Assembly (NCBI RefSeq): GCF_947179165.1
Contig: NC_077247.1
Coordinates: 40,840,935-40,904,934, forward strand
Direction of reading: 5' to 3'
Source of the DNA: Solanum dulcamara
Taxonomy: Eukaryota > Streptophyta > Magnoliopsida > Solanales > Solanaceae
DNA: 64,000 nucleotides
Under the pieces are notes generated by a model. The model was not told the DNA's origin and searched no databases. It saw nothing but the letters and a program-made list of their open reading frames with translations. The first letter of the stretch is position 1, and each line of letters begins with the position of its first letter. The translations under genes and the position numbers were made by a program. This document shows, one piece after another, positions 23,366-34,164 of the stretch.

Positions 23366-23624
23366 TAATGAAATAGGAATCAGTTCACTGGATGTATAAA
23401 TTCTGTTAAGAGGTGGTTAAGTAATTAGTTAGGTTGTTACATAAAGTAGTTAGTTAGTTGAGGAATTAACAATGTATAAATACACTTCATTGTTACATTG
23501 TAAAGGCACGATTATCATTTTCCAATTTACAGAATAACAGCTCCTCTTCTTACTCTCTACTTTGCTTCATTGATTGTCCATTAATAGTGAACTTGGATTG
23601 ATCAAGTTGCATATAATTTCCACA
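23366..23624 (+). repeat. 3' LTR of the first Copia element
   Basis: It starts TAATGAAATAGG right after the polypurine tract and ends TTTCCACA. Same length as the 5' LTR. Confidence 0.85.
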
Positions 23625-23629
23625 TCAAC

Positions 23630-24098
23630 AATATAATTCTAAACACAATATTAATGATTAATTGCAACAATCTTCTCCAACACACTAAGTACATACCTAG
23701 TGACGTCTTTTTAGGAAATGTCATAAGTAAATAAGTAAAAAATTGATAAAATTAATTCATAAAAACATAATTGGAGTTAATAACTAATGCATTTATCAAC
23801 TCAAGATATCTTGGCCAGTTCAAATTAAATCTTATAAGTTCAACTAAAAGTTGAGTTGATTTGAGCGAACTCTTGTCAAAATATATATTTTTTAAAAATT
23901 CTTTGATATGTACATTTATAAAAAAAAAATATTCTTTTACTTATTTTATTTAGTAATTAAATAAATTATTAAAAAAACAAATAAGAAATTTTTACTTTGT
24001 ATAGGATTGATAAATGACTTATTTGTTGGTTCAATTTATTTAATCCACTTAAATTTTGTTCAAATTGCTCAATTTTCACCCTTACTTTAAGATATCAA
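23630..24098. other. AT-rich intergenic gap
   Basis: Nothing recognisable between the Copia element and the next hAT element. Confidence 0.5.
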
Positions 24099-24106
24099 TC
24101 TATACA

Positions 24107-24447
24107 TAGGGGTGTTTACGGGTCGGTTTGAGTCGATTATTTGTCAAAATCAAAATCAAACCAATTTAATCGGTTTTAAAATTATTAAAACCAAAGAAAA
24201 TCAAATAAAATATACACCCATCGGTTTAGTTGTTATCGGTTTTGATTTGGTTTGATTCAGTTATTCGGTTATTAACCATAAACAAAAATAAAAGAAACGA
24301 TTCATTCAAAAGAGAAAAAAAGATAATAATTCAAAAAATTATCTTTGTACCATTTTAAAACTTATTATTTTTATATCAAAACTTTAATTATATTTATTTA
24401 ATCAATTTGATTTGATTTGATTTTTACCTAAACCGTAAACACCTCTA
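24107..24447. mobile_element. Non-autonomous hAT-type element, 341 bp
   Basis: It begins TAGGGGTGTTTACGG and ends CCGTAAACACCTCTA. Flanks are TCTATACA (24099-24106) and TCTATACG (24448-24455), an 8-bp duplication with one mismatch. Subterminal AATCGGTTTT and CAAATTGAT-like motifs resemble those of the other two hAT-like copies. No coding capacity. Confidence 0.78.
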
Positions 24448-24917
24448 TCTATACGTATGAGTGCCTTATTAATACTTCCATTGGTCCCAAAAGTATTCGT
24501 GCTAAACAAATTAAATTTATTTCAACATATATATTTTTACATTTATTTTTGAGTAAAGCTGTCTGGTAGCAACTTTCAGTTTTTTTACTTTGTTGATCCC
24601 AATAAATTAGGGACAAAATATAGAGAAAGATTCCCAAGAGTTTGAGTGTTACGTTGTTTATATATCTGTTTCTTGTCCCACATTGAAAATCCCACAGTGT
24701 ACGCCCTTGGTTTACAATCCAAGGTTTTCTCACAAGCAAATTAGTCATTGTAATCTGGTGGTCGTTATTGCCCTCTCTAAAGAAATACCACCAACATTGC
24801 GTGAAATCTCAGCTGTGATGATAAACAGGTCAAGAAAATACAATTTGAACGAGTTAATGATTTATTTATTTATTTATAATAAATTTATAGAAATTATTAT
24901 AGTTTGGTGGTTAATTA

Positions 24918-25138
24918 ATCTCTCCGTTCTTATTTACTTGGTTAATATTTTTTAATTTGATTTTTTTTTTACTTGTCAATTTTGACAAATTAAGAAAAGA
25001 TAATTTTTTTCTTTTTTATTAATGCCTTTAAAAAATGTAGTGAGTAAATATGTTTAAAATTCTATCAATTAATAAGATTAAAATGATAAACTCACTGTGT
25101 CAAGTCAAAATTTGACAAGTAAAAAGGAACAGGGAAAG
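24918..25138. mobile_element. Stowaway-like MITE
   Basis: The left end ATCTCTCCGTTCTTATTTAC and the right end GTAAAAAGGAACAGGGAAAG are inverted copies. The flanks are TA on both sides. The middle has TTGACAAATT and AATTTTGACAAG. About 221 bp, no coding region. Confidence 0.6.
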
Positions 25139-25213
25139 TATCAAATATAACTCTATTGTTCATTATTTATCATTTGTAGCAAATTTGTCGTTTTGAGGCG
25201 CCTATATCCACGG

Positions 25214-26612
25214 TAGGGGTGCTTATCGGGCGGATCGGACGGATTATTATGCTTAACGGTTTAACTTAACGGTTATCGGCTTTTAAAAGTACTAATCCAC
25301 TAGCCAACCTATAAGATATCGGTTGGTTCGGTATCGGATTAGCAATTATCGGACGATTATCGGGCGATGTATCGGTGGTATGGTAACATGTAAAGGAAAG
25401 ACAAACAACAAAAAGTAGTCAAATGAAAATGACATACACAAGGGTTGCCAACAAATTCTTAAACAGTGAATGAAATCAATTCAAATAAATTAAGGAAAAT
25501 TAACTGTGAACCAAGTGGAGCAGCAATACAAATCCAACGTTGTTAAAAAAAAATATCACATATATTCATATATCTTAAATGCAGAAACAAAAGCTAATCT
25601 AAATAGATCACCAACACGTGATTTTTAGAAGATGAAATGATAGAAAATAATATCATGAAATAATGGAGGACAAGATGAGTGAGAAACCAATAATAAAAGA
25701 ATAAAGACAATTTAACAATGCATAACTTATTTGAAGATTAAAAAAAATTAGTAAACTAGTCACTGAAAATAGACTTGGACAAAAATAATAAAATTAAACT
25801 ATAACAAATATAATCCAGAATATCTAGATAAACACAAATCTTAGAAAATAAATACATATTTATAATATCTACCAAACGAAAAAAAAAGAATTTAGAAAGA
25901 AGATACCTGACCCATCTGGTTGTTTTGTGGTGTAACAGGCACGGGTGGGCAGAAACGGCGCATAGCCTGTTGTTAGCCGGAGTTTGGAGCCACAACGTTT
26001 CTGTTGACATCTTGGAGACCAATCAATGCTCAAGCAACATCAAACTAGTTTAAATTATTTCAAGCCACCATGGCAGTCAAGAAGAGTACACAGTATACAC
26101 AACTTAACACTACACTGAGCTTTGAGAGAGAATGAGAGAATAGAGATGAGTATACACAACTTAACACTACACTGAGCTTTGAGAGAGAATGAGAGAATAG
26201 AGATGAGACAGAGGGCAACTGGCAAAGTGGCACTCTGAATCTCTTATACTCTTATTTAGGTTTAGGGAAAATTATGTTTAGTAATTAGTTGTTGAGTATA
26301 CTTTAAATGGGCTTGGCCTGTTTAATTAAATGAGTTTGGTCTATTGAGGCTTATTTTAGATTTATAAATTATAATTATCATACATATTTTATATGTTTAG
26401 GGATAAAAATATAGTAAAATATAATAAATTCTTAACGGGTTAACGGTTTACCCAATAACAAAATTGAGTAATCCATTCCCCACACCGATAAGCCGTTAAT
26501 TATAAAATTTAAATCCATTCCCCACCCGTTAATCCGATAACTCAATACCAATAAGCCAATAAGCCAATTTTGCGGTTGGGTTATCGGTAGCGGACGGTTT
26601 TGAACAGCCCTA
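25214..26612. mobile_element. Non-autonomous hAT-type element with internal cargo, 1,399 bp
   Basis: It begins TAGGGGTGCTTATCGGGCGG and ends CGGTTTTGAACAGCCCTA, with a perfect 8-bp flanking duplication, ATCCACGG (25206-25213 and 26613-26620). Both subterminal zones repeat TTATCGG, TTAACGG and GATTATCGG, typical of transposase binding regions of hAT elements. The 1.1-kb interior codes for no transposase. It holds a perfect 57-bp tandem duplication and a GC-richer patch near 25905-26010 that might be a captured host fragment. Confidence 0.82.
26094..26207. repeat. Perfect 57-bp tandem duplication
   Basis: Two copies of a 57-bp unit (26094-26150 and 26151-26207) starting TATACACAACTTAACACTAC and ending AGAGATGAG are identical by eye. 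It lies inside the hAT element at 25214-26612. Confidence 0.9.
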
Positions 26613-26620
26613 ATCCACGG

Positions 26621-27329
26621 TGTTGGTTCACTCAACGAATACAATCAAGGTCAATTATATAGCAAAAATTAGCCCCCCCCCCTCCTCCCCCCCCCCCCCC
26701 CAAAAAAAAAAAGCCTTTACAAGTTTTTAAAAAACTTTTTTATTTATTAAATTAAAAAAATAAAATTAGAATTATGTTTGATATCCGTAACTCCTCCGTA
26801 ATGAATTATTACAGAAATTTAAACATACAAAACATATGTTGGTGGGCGGAAAACTAATTTACAAAGGGTAATATACCATAGTGGATTTCACTTTATACAA
26901 ATTCTCCGGACTCTTTATGAAACTCTTCTCATTAATCATAATTAACAACTTATCCTATGAATTAGTTGAAGCATACACAATTAAACGATGGCACACCAAT
27001 AAAGATTATGATAGAATAGTAAGTATTTATGTATATTTAATTAGATGTATGTTTCAAAGTTAGGTTTTGGGTATGATTTATTTTTTTTTAGAAAGTACTA
27101 AATTATTCTTAATGAGAAATTTTTTAATATAATTTAAATATAGTCAAATCCAATATAAATACAGAATATCGGAGGAAAATAAATTAAACGAAGACACTAG
27201 CTACCATTGTCATAAGGAATTTTCTTGAGAAGAGTGAAGGCAAACGTGCTGCAATGTATCTCACCCATTGCTTGTCTCAATAGTTGCACCTGAAATGTTG
27301 ATGCCTTTTCTATGCATTAGGATACAAGG

Positions 27330-27332
<3 letters not shown>
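26621..27332. other. Intergenic stretch with poly-C and poly-A runs
   Basis: A C-rich tract at about 26673-26701 runs into about ten A residues. No gene or RNA is recognised in the rest. Confidence 0.5.

Positions 27333-27376
<44 letters not shown>
27333..27376. repeat. (AT)22 microsatellite
   Basis: Uninterrupted AT dinucleotides, 44 bp. Confidence 0.95.
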
Positions 27377-27378
<2 letters not shown>

Positions 27379-27444
27379 TAACTGCTATGTTCCAAGTTTT
27401 AACTATAATTCATCGTCACGTGGAGGCCCATGCTTCTTCTTGAC

Positions 27445-27860
27445 ATGGCTGCACAATTGGATAAAGTTTCTTTTTAGAAAGAAAAAAAATCCATTACATT
27501 GGCTAGGTTTGATAAAAAAATAAAATAAAGGGAAAATCAAAGAGGATAATATGATTCGAAACGCACTTGCAAAATTTTGTATGAGAAGTACTTATATATC
27601 AATTTATACTTGGCCCAAATCAACATAACTTTTAGAAAGATGAATTTGAATCGATGGCTGCACAATTGGATAAAGTTTCTTTTTAGAAAAAAAAAATCCA
27701 TTACATTGGCTAGGTTTGATAAAAAAATAAAATAAAGGGAAAATCAAAGAGGATAATATGATTCGAAATGCACTTGCAAAATTTTGTATGAGAAGTACTT
27801 ATATATCAATTTATACTTAGCCCAAATCAACATAACTTTTAGAGAGATGAATTTGAATCG
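27445..27860. repeat. Tandem duplication of about 209 bp
   Basis: The unit starting ATGGCTGCACAATTGGATAA occurs at 27445-27653 and again at 27654-27860. The copies differ only by a few bases (a 4-bp length change in an A-rich run, and single transitions), so the event is recent. No coding meaning is apparent. Confidence 0.92.
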
Positions 27861-27924
27861 GTCAAAATATGATGAGGTCATAAAAAAATTTGTATATGTA
27901 TAGTTGTCCATCAAAATAATAATA

Positions 27925-27926
<2 letters not shown>

Positions 27927-27997
<71 letters not shown>
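27927..27997. repeat. (AT)n microsatellite, about 71 bp
   Basis: About 35 uninterrupted AT units. A shorter (TA)n run at 28445-28465 lies next to the second Copia element. Confidence 0.95.
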
Positions 27998-28000
<3 letters not shown>

Positions 28001-28470
28001 CATAATTAGTGCCTATTTTTTATATTTACACCTACTAATATTACTGGGTTATATTATTATGTGAAAAGTCACTTCCGAGAAGGAGGAGAACACAATGTCC
28101 CACAGACAAAGTTAGGAAAAAACATGTTGCAAAAAAAAATAATGTAGAGCAAGCTGTGAGTTTGAGTTGATGCATAAGATTTTATTAATCGACTTATATA
28201 TGCTCGACTTGATTTTAAAAAAACACGTTTGTGGAGGCAAATGCGTATGGCGGCTGGGTTAAATTTGAGCATATGAAGCAAATCAATTCAATGGATATGT
28301 CATAATTCAATTGGTCCAAAATCTGTTCGAATCAAAATTAATTGAATCGAGATCTATACCCCCCGCCCCCCATCCAACATGACAACCTCTCCTCATTTTT
28401 ATGTTGTTGTTTTCTTTTTTAAAAAATACAACTGTGAAAGCGCGTATATATATATATATATATATGTGTG

Positions 28471-28710
28471 TAGAAGTAACCATTGGAAAGCTTCTAAGAG
28501 AATTGATTTCTAGAGAGAAGATTTTTGAGGAAGAAGAAGAAGCAGTATATTGAGTGAGAGAGAAAGAAATATCTATACAACCCTATCTTATATTTAGCTA
28601 ATTACACTTAATCACCTAACTTTCTTAATTAGTGTGGGGCCATAGCTAACTAACACTGCTAACTAACATTACATTTACAACACATTATTTACACATGTTA
28701 TCATCCAATA
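28471..28710 (-). repeat. 3' LTR of the second Copia element
   Basis: On the minus strand it begins TATTGGATGATAACATG and ends GGTTACTTCTA. It lacks an 11-bp tandem insertion found in the other LTR. Confidence 0.85.
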
Positions 28711-28717
28711 CTCCCCC

Positions 28718-29080
28718 TCAAGTTGGAGGGTGTAGAATAGCCAACACTCCCAACTTGGCCATCAAGTATGAATGTTGCTGCCTGCTAAGCCCTTTCGTCA
28801 ATAGGTCTGCTTGCTGATCACTTGTGCTTACGAACTCAGCTCTGATTGTTCCTTCTTTTATTTTATCCCTTATGAAGTGGTAGTCGATTTTTATGTGTTT
28901 AGTGCGTTCATGATACACTAGGTTCGCAGCCAACTGGATTGCTGCCTTACTATCACTCCAAATTTTTACTGGTTGATGTACTTGTACTCCCAGCTCCTTG
29001 AATAGTCCTAGCAGCCATGTGACTTCTGCTGCTACTGTTGCCATGCTCCTATACTCAGCTTCAGTTGAGCTCTTTGACAC
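28718..29080 (-). pseudogene. RNase H end of pol (second Copia element)
   Basis: The open frame reads SKSSTEAEYRSMA, IWSDSKAAIQLAANLVYHER and KHIKIDYHFIRDKIKEG, the conserved Copia RNase H. It ends just before the polypurine tract. The upstream part of the same frame carries stops near 29105, so this piece is only a fragment of the polyprotein. Confidence 0.9.
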
Positions 29081-29099
29081 AGTTTGTTGTTTCTTTGAT

Positions 29100-29960
29100 T
29101 TTCAGGAGATCAAAGATTCTCCAAACTTCACTGCATAGCCTGTAATGGACCTCCTTGTATTTGGGCATGCTGCCCAGTCTGAATCACACCAGCAAGTCAG
29201 CTTCTGTGTCTATATTGATCTGAAGATGAGGCCCTGTCCTGGTGCAGTTTTAAGATATTTGACCACTCTAATGGCTGCCTCCCAGTGTGACTATTTTGGT
29301 TCTTGCATAAATTGGCTCAATGTCTGGAGAGCAAAACTGATATCAGGTCTTGTAATGGTGATGTAGTTGAGCTTACCTATCAATCTTTGATATTTTGAAG
29401 CATCATCTAACACTTCATCATCTCTGGCTCCAACAATCCTGTCATACTCCACAATGGTCAGCTTGTTTCCAGTTTCTAATGGTGTGGCAGCTGGTCTTGT
29501 GCCTGTTAGGCCCATTTCTGATATGAGTTCCAATGTGTACTTCCTTTGATTGAGGATGATCCCAGGCTGTGATCTCATGATTTCAATCCCAAGGAATTAT
29601 TTGAGTTCCCCCTGGTCCTTGACTTTAAAGTCATGATGCAGAATCCTCTTGGCTTCTTCTATGAGGCTATTGTTGTTTCCAGTGATTAGTAGATCATCTA
29701 CATACACTAAAATAATCACAATATCAATACCTGATTTCTTTGTGAAGAGAGAATAATCATGTGCACTCTGTGTGAATCTTGTAGCTACCAAAGCATCAGT
29801 CAACTTTATGTTCCATTGCCTTGAAGCATGTTGCAGGCCATATAAGGACTTCTATAGCTTGCATACTTTGGTCTCCCCCTGTCTCTTGAAACCCTCTGGC
29901 AGCTCCATATATACTTCTTCATATAGGTCTCCCTGTAGAAATGCATTATATACATCCATT
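29100..29960 (-). pseudogene. Reverse transcriptase (second Copia element)
   Basis: Segments include ARQW-like SRQWNIKLTDALVATRF, the catalytic YVDD in ILVYVDDLLITGN (about 29693-29704), FKVKDQGELK followed by a stop in place of the usual Tyr, and YQRLIGKLNYITITRPDISF. Stops near 29597, 29291 and 29960 break the frame. Order and spacing fit Copia reverse transcriptase. Confidence 0.9.
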
Positions 29961-31012
29961 TAATGAAGGTTCCAGCCCTTTGATGCTGCTAGTGCAATCA
30001 CAGACCTCACAGTGATCATCTTTGCCACTGGAGAAAAGGTTTCATGATAGTCGAGGCCTTCCTTTTGACTATACCCTTTTGCCACTAACCTTGTCTTGAA
30101 TCTTTCAACATCTCCATTTGTTTTATACTTGATCTTGTACACCCATTTGGAGCCTACAACATTCTTCCCACTTGGGAGGTCAACAATCTTCCAAGTAAGG
30201 TTTTCTTCCAAAGCTTTGATTTCTTGCTTCATGGCTTCTATCCATCTGCTGTCTTTTGAGGCCTCCTTGAAGGTTTTTGGTTCAGCTAAATCTGAGAATT
30301 TAGCTAAATAACTCTTGTACTGATTTGTTGTTGTTGCATGTGACACATATCTACTTATGGGATAGTTGCTGGTTCCATCATGACTAGTATTGGAGATATA
30401 GTCATTCAACCATCCAAGCCTCTTAGTAATCTTAGCTGGCCTTGCATTCAGAACTGGAGGAGCAATAGCTTCAGCATCATCACCACCATCATCATCAATT
30501 GCAGGTGCATGTGCAGGTACAACATCATCACCACCATCATCATCATTAGCAGGTGCAGGTGCAGGTGCAGGTACAATATCAGCACCACCATCATCATCAT
30601 TAGCAGGTGTTGATGGCCCCCTTGCTCCTACTGGTGTGAATATAGGAGGAAGAGGATTGACTTGAAATTCAGAGTATGTGGCAGCTTGAGCTGGTGGAAG
30701 AAACATGTCAGGATCTGATTCTGAGGTATTGAGAAAAGGAAACTCAGCCTCTCTGAAGACCACATCCCTGCTAACAAAGAACTTATTAGTAGTTAAATCA
30801 AGAACAATGTAACCCTTTTGTGTTTCAAAGAATCCCATGAGAGCAGTTGCTGTGGCTCTGGAGGCAAGTTTGTCAGATCTTGATAGTGTGGTTACAAAAC
30901 ACAAGCAACCAACAACTCTAAGATGATCAATATTAGGCTTCTTGTGAAACAGTAGTTCATAAGGGGCCTGACCTTGCAAAACAGCTAATGGTAATCTATT
31001 CATGAGATACAC
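29961..31012 (-). pseudogene. Integrase C-terminus, linker and start of reverse transcriptase (second Copia element)
   Basis: The longest open piece (350 codons) runs from YLMNRLPLAVL and LRVVGCLCF through GYIVLDL to a linker and then RWIEAMKQEIKALE, VVGSKWVYKIKYKTNGDVER and FSPVAKMITVRS. The linker carries repeated DDDGGDD and PAPAPA blocks encoded by a minisatellite at about 30470-30610. The piece ends at a stop at 29960. Confidence 0.9.
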
Positions 31013-31620
31013 TGTAGCCTTGACACAAAACCCCCAATATTTAGTAGGGAAATGGGCCTAAAATTTAACTGCCCTGGCCATTTCTAGAATTTATGTTTGT
31101 TTCCTTTCAACTACTCCATTCTGTTGAGGAGTGTATGGACAACTGCTTTGATGAACTATCTCTAAGTTATGAAACAATTCATAGCATTGTGAGTTGAAGA
31201 ATTCAGTACCATTATCAGATCTAATAATCTTGATCCTACAATTGAACTGAGTGTCAACATAAGCAATAAATTATTTTAAGACAACAATTACTTCAGTCTT
31301 CAACTGTAACAGATAGATCCAAGTGTACCTTGTGTGATCATCAACAATAGTGAGAAAATAGTTTTTTTTATCTAATGTAGGGGTTTTGTAAGGACCCCAT
31401 AGGTCTAAATGTATCAACTCAAAAGGCTTATCAGCTCTAGAAGTACTTAAGGGAAACTGTAGTCTAGTTTGTTTTGCCATGGGACAAATCTTACAATGAT
31501 TATGAGTATTGACATCTATCTTATTTCTGAATTCTGGCATGTGCTTCATGGTAGAAATAGAGGGATGACCCAGTCTCATATACCATAAGTTGCATCTCTC
31601 AACAACAGCTGCTAGGTAGG
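31013..31620 (-). pseudogene. Pre-integrase and integrase core (second Copia element)
   Basis: MRLGHPSISTMKHM with HCKICPMAKQ is the zinc domain. FELIHLDLWGPYKTPT and IVDDHTRYTWIYLL begin the core, and downstream IRSDNGTEFF and CPYTPQQNGVVERKQ complete it. In-frame stops interrupt at about 31271, 31092 and 31058. Confidence 0.88.
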
Positions 31621-31621
31621 C

Positions 31622-32453
31622 CTACTTTACACTTCCTTTCTGCCCTGCATATTCATCTGATCCTTGAAAAATGTATAAACCTCCTTGCAATCTACCAATC
31701 TCCTTCACCCTACCACTGTACAGATCCTGAAAGACACAGTGATCAGGGAAGAAATTGACTGAACAGCATAGCTCCTTAGTCAATTTTGACACTGATAAAA
31801 GATTATATTTAAAATCTGGTACAAACAGCACATTTGAGATTTTTTTCCTTTCCAAATATCTCAATGCATCCTGTGTGTGTGATTGGTACTGTGTCTCCAT
31901 TTGGCAAATACATCTTTAAACCTCTACTGGTATGTGTACTGAATATATTCTTTAGTAACTTCTCATTTGCAGTAACATGGTGGGATGCACCAGAGTCAAC
32001 TATCCACTCACACTTGGCTAATTAAGATAGCAAACAAGTTATAGTACCTGTCATATGAGCTTGATACTCATCAGATTCCTTGCCATCTAAAGCATAGTGG
32101 CCACCCTTGCCATCTTCTCTTCTATTATTCTTAGCACATTGACTTCGGTTATCAGTTGTGTTTGAGTGTTTCTCTTGAGATAGACCTACATTGTTAGCAA
32201 CTGTATTGTGTGTGTCTCTTCTCCAACCTTCACCATTGTCTCTTCTGTATCTATCCTTGTATGAGTCCTTCCTCCAACCCTCATAGTTACCTCTCATTCT
32301 TCTGTTGAACTTACCATCTCTTTCTGCAGGGTACCCAATGATCTTGTAGCAGTTATTCTTTGTGTGGTTTCTCATGTGACAGTGCTCACAGTACATAGAA
32401 CTTCCCTTGTAATTGTCCCTTTTCTTAGACTGCATTGCCATTGGATTAGACTT
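31622..32453 (-). pseudogene. Zinc knuckle and protease (second Copia element)
   Basis: A CCHC knuckle CEHCHMRNHTKNNC is intact near 32345-32390. The protease site WIVDSGASHHVTA is intact near 31975-32015, but a TAA at 32022-32024 separates it from gag. A one-base shift in an A run near 31845 moves the rest (ISNVLFVPDFKYNLLSVSKL) to another frame. The piece ends at a TAG at 31622. Confidence 0.85.
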
Positions 32454-33176
32454 CTAAGTGTTTGCCTGCTGACTCTCATCCTGTACTATCAAGGCATATG
32501 CCTGATTCACAGTTGGTGCAGTAGACTTCATCAAGATTTGCCTCTTGGCCTGATCATATGACTCATTCAATCCGCTTAAAAACTGCATTAGCCTTTGCTG
32601 TTGCAGGTACTCAATGTAGTCCTTTGATTTTGGACAGCCACAATTTGGAGAAGGGGCTATCACATCAGATTCATTCCATAGTTCCTTCAACCTTGAGAAA
32701 TATACAGCCACTGGATCAGTTCCTTGCTTAAGATTCATCATTTCTGTGTGTATTTGATAGATTCTCACACGATTCACCTTATCAAAACTCTCCTTTAGGT
32801 CTTCCCAAACTAGATGTGCGTTTGACGCATAGACAATTCCACTGAGTAGATTTTCTGACACTGTGTTCATGATCCATGAGAGAACTATTGCATTGACCGT
32901 CTCCCACTGTTCATGAAGCGACTCATCAAATGAGTCCTTTGTGCATGTGCCTGTTACAAATCCTAATTTCTTCTTAGCCAACAGCGAGATTCTCATGGCC
33001 CTGCTCCAAACTCCATAGTTTTCAGATCCGGTGAGTTTCACCGGTGCAAGCACGCACCCCGAGGTGTTTGATGGGTGCACATATAAGGGATGCCCATGCT
33101 CTACAACCATCCTTTCACGCAAAGAGTGCGATTGCGAGGAGTCTCCTGGCGTTGCCAAGCGTTGACCTTCCACCAT
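32454..33176 (-). pseudogene. Gag (second Copia element)
   Basis: A 240-codon frame with VKLTGSENYGVWSRAMRISL, VWEDLKESFDKVN, YFSRLKELWNE and LMQFLSGLNESYDQ is a complete plant Copia gag core. It ends at a single TAG, after which the same frame continues into the zinc knuckle, so the stop is a disabling mutation. Confidence 0.9.
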
Positions 33177-33291
33177 TGCTCTTTTCGATGTTCTTCAGCT
33201 CAAGCTCTGATTTAGCTTCGATCTTCTATTGTTGTTTCTCAGTTCGAACTTCAATAGTCAGTGAACTCCTCGCTCCTGCTCTGATACCATG

Positions 33292-33543
33292 TAGAAGTAG
33301 CCATTGGAAAGCTTCTAAGAGAATTGATTTCTAGAGAGAAGATTTTTGAGGAAGAAGAAGAAGTAGTATATTGAGTGAGAGAGAAAGAAATATCTACACA
33401 CCCCTATCTTATATTTAGCTAATTACACTTAACCACCTAACTTCCTTAATTAGTGTGGGGCCCATAGCTAACTAACACTGCTAACTAACATCTAACTAAC
33501 ATTACATTTACAACACATTATTTACACATGTTATCATCCAATA
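33292..33543 (-). repeat. 5' LTR of the second Copia element
   Basis: It has the same ends as the 3' LTR, and carries an 11-bp extra tandem block (CTAACTAACAT type) at about 33480-33492. The dinucleotide between it and the primer-binding site is CA on the minus strand. Confidence 0.85.
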
Positions 33544-33548
33544 GTGTG

Positions 33549-34164
33549 TTTTTTAAAATTAATAGTATAAGTTGTTCAAAATTTTATTAAACCCGATCTT
33601 CAAATTTGTGTGTGTTTGAATTCGGCTTGCATTTTGACCAGTTTGATTAGACTATACGTTCAAATGAGTCATTTCGTGTTCGATTAATTAGATCAAGTCA
33701 ATAAATACAGTCATAACTCAATTCATTTAAATTTGGGATTGAACAGATTAGTTACTTATACAAAATGGTTCCTCTGAATTTTGCCATGGAAATGAGAGCA
33801 TCTGTTATTAGATTGCACTCAGTAGTAGTTGGAAATTTAAATAAATTAATAAGATATGGAAGCTAGCGATGATCCATGAAGAGAAATTAAAATAGTATAG
33901 ATATCAATACGAAGATACCAAAAACGAACCTTATTATAAACTTAAATCTACCAACAAAATTAAAATACGTTGCAGATAATCCTCTTGACCACCTCAAATC
34001 CTTCCACAAATTAAGGGACAAAAAGAAAACAGAGTTGATCTCTGTTGGGACATATCTCTTTTTTAATTTTTTTTTGTTTTTTTGGGTAAAATTGGGGTAA
34101 GCTGGAGTTTTATTTTGAAACAAAAATAAATAAATAAATGAAACATATATTTTTGATATATGGT
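33549..34164. other. 3' flank of the first pectate lyase
   Basis: AT-rich with no gene. It probably includes the 3' untranslated end of the minus-strand pectate lyase. Confidence 0.45.

Larger units (their letters stand above)
16209..23624 (+). mobile_element. Degenerate Ty1/Copia retrotransposon with a nested solo LTR
   Basis: Two 259-bp LTRs (16209-16467 and 23366-23624) bracket gag and pol remains in Copia order: gag, zinc knuckle, protease, integrase, reverse transcriptase, RNase H. The primer-binding site TGGTATCAGAGC (16468-16479) fits initiator Met-tRNA. The polypurine tract TTGAGGGGAG (23356-23365) touches the 3' LTR. Flanks are TCAAT and TCAAC, a target duplication with one mismatch. 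By eye the LTRs differ at about 11-12 positions (around 4 per cent). Many stops and a 2.36-kb insertion in gag show that it is dead. Confidence 0.93.
28471..33543 (-). mobile_element. Second Ty1/Copia retrotransposon, full length but broken
   Basis: The LTRs (5' LTR 33292-33543, 3' LTR 28471-28710, in minus orientation) bracket gag, protease, integrase, reverse transcriptase and RNase H. A perfect 5-bp duplication, GTGTG, flanks it (28466-28470 and 33544-33548). The primer-binding site for Met-tRNA is at 33278-33289 and the polypurine tract GAGGGGGAG abuts the 3' LTR. The LTRs differ at about six positions plus two small indels, so it looks younger than the first Copia element. About eight stops and one or more frameshifts make it non-functional as it stands. 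Its gag resembles that of the first element. Confidence 0.95.

Noticed and set aside
30380..30613. Plus-strand frame with IIIISRCRCRCR repeats
   Set aside because: It is the antisense shadow of the Copia linker minisatellite.
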